From positions 1 to 7,479 of the forward strand of contig CAJPOH010000038.1 of NCBI GenBank assembly GCA_905372205.1: DNA of 7,479 nucleotides, given 5' to 3'. Both the position numbers and the translations under genes were made by a program. Position 1 is the first letter of the stretch; every line of letters starts with the position of its first letter. Source of the stretch: an uncultured Treponema sp. GTDB taxonomy: Bacteria; Spirochaetota; Spirochaetia; Treponematales; Treponemataceae. Shown piece after piece: positions 5,738 through 7,479 of this stretch. Under the pieces are notes generated by a model, which did not search any database, was not told where the DNA came from, and saw nothing but the letters and a program-made list of their open reading frames with translations.

Positions 5738-6665
5738 TGAACATGCAATTCCATACACAGTGGCTGGTGGAAGAAACTTTAAAAGGGATTCAACTGATGT
5801 CGGAGTTATAGTTATGAGCCGTGGAGGCTGGTATAATTTTCCTTCTATCATAAAGAGTTTGCTAGATATAGGTATCACATCTATAATTTCTGTAGAATCT
5901 CCTGAGAAATCTATAGATTTAGAGAACATGGTGAATGAGTATCCTTTTGTGGAATTCCTATTACTATCAGAAAAAGCTACTATAGGGGAAAGCATAAATA
6001 TTGCAATATCAGAGTTAAAAACTGATTATGCAATTGTTTTATGGAATGACCAATCTATTTTAGATAGCACTCATCTTTTTAAGGCAATAGAAGAGGCAAA
6101 AGCTCAAAATAAGATGTGCTTGAGTCCTGTAGCAATAACAAAAACAAATGATATGATTAGCGTCCAAATGTTACCCATTTTGAAAAATGGACACTTTTCT
6201 ACTGAAGCTATTCCAATTATTCAAAATAATACACGTTCCATATATCCATTTGATTTTACAGGTATATATAATTGCAAAAAGTTTATAGATTTTGGAGGAT
6301 TTGATTACACATTAACTAATTCTTATTGGCAAAATCTTGATTTTGGCTTTAGGACATTTCTATGGGGAGAAGAGATTGTAATAAATACACATTTTAAGGT
6401 GAAATATTTGAGTACACTTCCTATAGAAGACACATCACACGATGCCTCGTATACAAGGTTTTATATAAAGAATTTGAGACCAACTGTTTCAAATGGCAAG
6501 GCTTATATGAAATTTGATGTCTTTTTTTCTTATATGAAAAGCATGAATTTTAATCCATTTATGGCGTATAATTATTTTAAGGTGGGATCTGACTGGGTGA
6601 AAAAAAATCAAAAGCGATTTATTGTTCCACCTTATGAATTAATTAGCAATTGGAGAGAAATGTGA
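5700..6665 (+). CDS. GT-A-fold (family 2-like) glycosyltransferase-like protein
   Basis: The product has 321 residues from GTG 5700; ATG 5712 is the alternative start. The order of elements follows family 2 glycosyltransferases. There is a first strand VGVIVMSRGGW (34-44), a helix, and a second strand SIISVES. FLLLSEKATIGESINIAI (86-103) matches the usual N-x-G-x-x-x-A-x-N-x-G region. A strand ends in VLWNDQS (113-119), where DxD would sit. FGGFD (198-202) is followed by QNLDFGFRTFLWG (211-223), like the family's GGFDE and D-D-L-x-x-R elements. It would move a sugar from a nucleotide donor to an acceptor. Several catalytic positions differ: N-D-Q replaces DxD, and the second-strand Asp is Glu. 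Activity is uncertain. No membrane helix is seen. It overlaps the spiro-SPASM gene by 38 bases and the next gene by 4. Confidence 0.75.
   Translation: MNHVMNIIPTTFNEHAIPYTVAGGRNFKRDSTDVGVIVMSRGGWYNFPSIIKSLLDIGITSIISVESPEKSIDLENMVNEYPFVEFLLLSEKATIGESINIAISELKTDYAIVLWNDQSILDSTHLFKAIEEAKAQNKMCLSPVAITKTNDMISVQMLPILKNGHFSTEAIPIIQNNTRSIYPFDFTGIYNCKKFIDFGGFDYTLTNSYWQNLDFGFRTFLWGEEIVINTHFKVKYLSTLPIEDTSHDASYTRFYIKNLRPTVSNGKAYMKFDVFFSYMKSMNFNPFMAYNYFKVGSDWVKKNQKRFIVPPYELISNWREM
6652..6655 (+). promoter_or_regulatory. Shine-Dalgarno favouring a GTG start for the cytidylyltransferase gene
   Basis: GGAG lies 6 bases before GTG 6662, which overlaps the preceding TGA stop as GTGA. The in-frame ATG 6674 would be 18 bases away. 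Stop and start sharing bases suggests translational coupling. Confidence 0.65.
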
Positions 6666-7479
6666 TATCTGATATGAAAAAGGGTGTTGTTGTAGTAGTG
6701 CAGTGTAGGTTAGGTTCAAAACGCTTACCGGGTAAGGCTCTTCTTCCATTGAATGTAATTCCTATGGCTCGCCATGTGATGCGTGTAGCTAAAAATATAA
6801 AAGCAGAGCATTATATATTAGCTTGCGATTTCTCTTCTTACGAAAGTCTAAAGCCACTTTCAGTTTTTGAAGGGTTTGAGTGCATTGCAGGAGATGAAGA
6901 AGATGTTCTTTCTAGGTTTTGCAGGGTTATAGATGAGGTAGGATCAGAAAATCCAATTAAGGTTATAGTCCGTGTTACAGCGGATAATCCGTTTATATTT
7001 GTAGATGCTGCAAATGCTTCTATTGCTCGTTATTTTGAACTTTTAGAGCCAGATTATTTTACATTCACGGGACTCCCTGTAGGTAGTGGTGTGGAACTTT
7101 TGAATGCAAAAAGTCTTTTAATAGCAGAAAAGTTTACCAATGACCCTTATGATAGAGAGCATGTAGGACCTGCGTTGTATAGACATGAAGATAAGTTTAA
7201 GTGTATTAGAGAACCTTCGCCTATCATCTGGTATGCTCCAGAGATTAGGACAACTGTGGATGAAAAAGAAGACTATATTCGCACTTTGAATATGATAAAA
7301 TGTTTAAATTCAAAGCATTGTAGCACTACATTTGATCTTTCAAATATCAAAGATGCATATCAATATGCAACAAAGTTAGTAGTCTTTTATCCTTCGATTA
7401 GAATTGGAGAGGGTACGGGGCATTTAAGACGTGTCGTCGGAATAATACATCAAATATTAAAAGATATTCGCTGTGCAAT
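6662..7479 (+). CDS. SpsF-like cytidylyltransferase fused to an SpsG/PseG-like domain (partial, cut by window end)
   Basis: The reading frame is open from GTG 6662 to the window end, 272 codons. Residues about 7-235 form a nucleotidyltransferase of the SpsF / CMP-sugar synthetase type. Motifs in order are QCRLGSKRLPGK (14-25), the nucleotide-binding loop; GDEEDVLSRF (77-86); RVTADNPF (104-111) with likely metal-binding Asp108; GSGVELL (141-147); DREHV (164-168); and IRTTVDEKED (195-204). It should activate a sugar with CTP. From about 240 a second domain begins, VVFYPSIRIGEGTGHLRR, which resembles the start of SpsG and PseG with their glycine-rich G-x-GH-x-x-R motif. In Bacillus, spsF and spsG are separate neighbouring genes; here they look fused. 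The second domain is mostly outside the window. The sugar is unknown. Its catalytic loop is intact, unlike the related domain in the spiro-SPASM protein. Confidence 0.82.
   Translation, partial: MISDMKKGVVVVVQCRLGSKRLPGKALLPLNVIPMARHVMRVAKNIKAEHYILACDFSSYESLKPLSVFEGFECIAGDEEDVLSRFCRVIDEVGSENPIKVIVRVTADNPFIFVDAANASIARYFELLEPDYFTFTGLPVGSGVELLNAKSLLIAEKFTNDPYDREHVGPALYRHEDKFKCIREPSPIIWYAPEIRTTVDEKEDYIRTLNMIKCLNSKHCSTTFDLSNIKDAYQYATKLVVFYPSIRIGEGTGHLRRVVGIIHQILKDIRCA

Noticed and set aside
1..7479. CRISPR arrays, insertion sequences, tRNA or rRNA genes
   Set aside because: I saw no regularly spaced direct repeats, transposase-like ORFs, terminal inverted repeats, or tRNA/rRNA-like segments.

Overview
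The window is AT-rich bacterial DNA, most likely from a host-associated spirochete of the Treponema group. Three things point there: a spiro-SPASM protein (a family I know only from spirochetes), a single-chain PyrB-PyrI aspartate carbamoyltransferase (a fusion known from Thermotoga and reported for treponemes), and lipoproteins with a relaxed spirochete-like lipobox. The species cannot be told from the sequence alone.

Layout. Bases 1-70 hold the first codons of a minus-strand gene that looks like peptide chain release factor 1 (prfA). A divergent intergenic region (71-247) holds a prfA promoter, an orphan plus-strand terminator-like hairpin and a promoter for ettA. The ettA gene (248-1996) encodes a complete ABC-F translation factor. 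Bases 1997-2199 look like a control region rather than empty spacer: a near-consensus promoter, a short leader ORF, a U-rich tract, and an intrinsic terminator whose stem contains the leader stop codon. This is the architecture of E. coli pyrBI attenuation, and it sits directly before a fused pyrBI gene (2200-3798).

Five genes then run on the plus strand with tiny gaps or overlaps and no visible terminator: pyrBI, a small SH3-domain lipoprotein, a spiro-SPASM protein, a GT-A-fold glycosyltransferase-like protein, and an SpsF-like cytidylyltransferase that appears fused to an SpsG/PseG-like domain and is cut by the window end. The spiro-SPASM protein is notable. Its N-terminal third resembles an SpsF-type nucleotidyltransferase without the RLPGK loop, its middle resembles a radical SAM core without the cluster cysteines, and its C-terminal SPASM-type cysteines are kept.

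Working hypothesis: the last three genes are a surface or flagellar glycan assembly module built partly from eroded enzyme folds. They may be co-transcribed with pyrBI under pyrimidine-sensitive attenuation, so that a CTP-consuming step is tied to pyrimidine supply. The motifs and layout are visible in the sequence; the regulation and the glycan role are inference.
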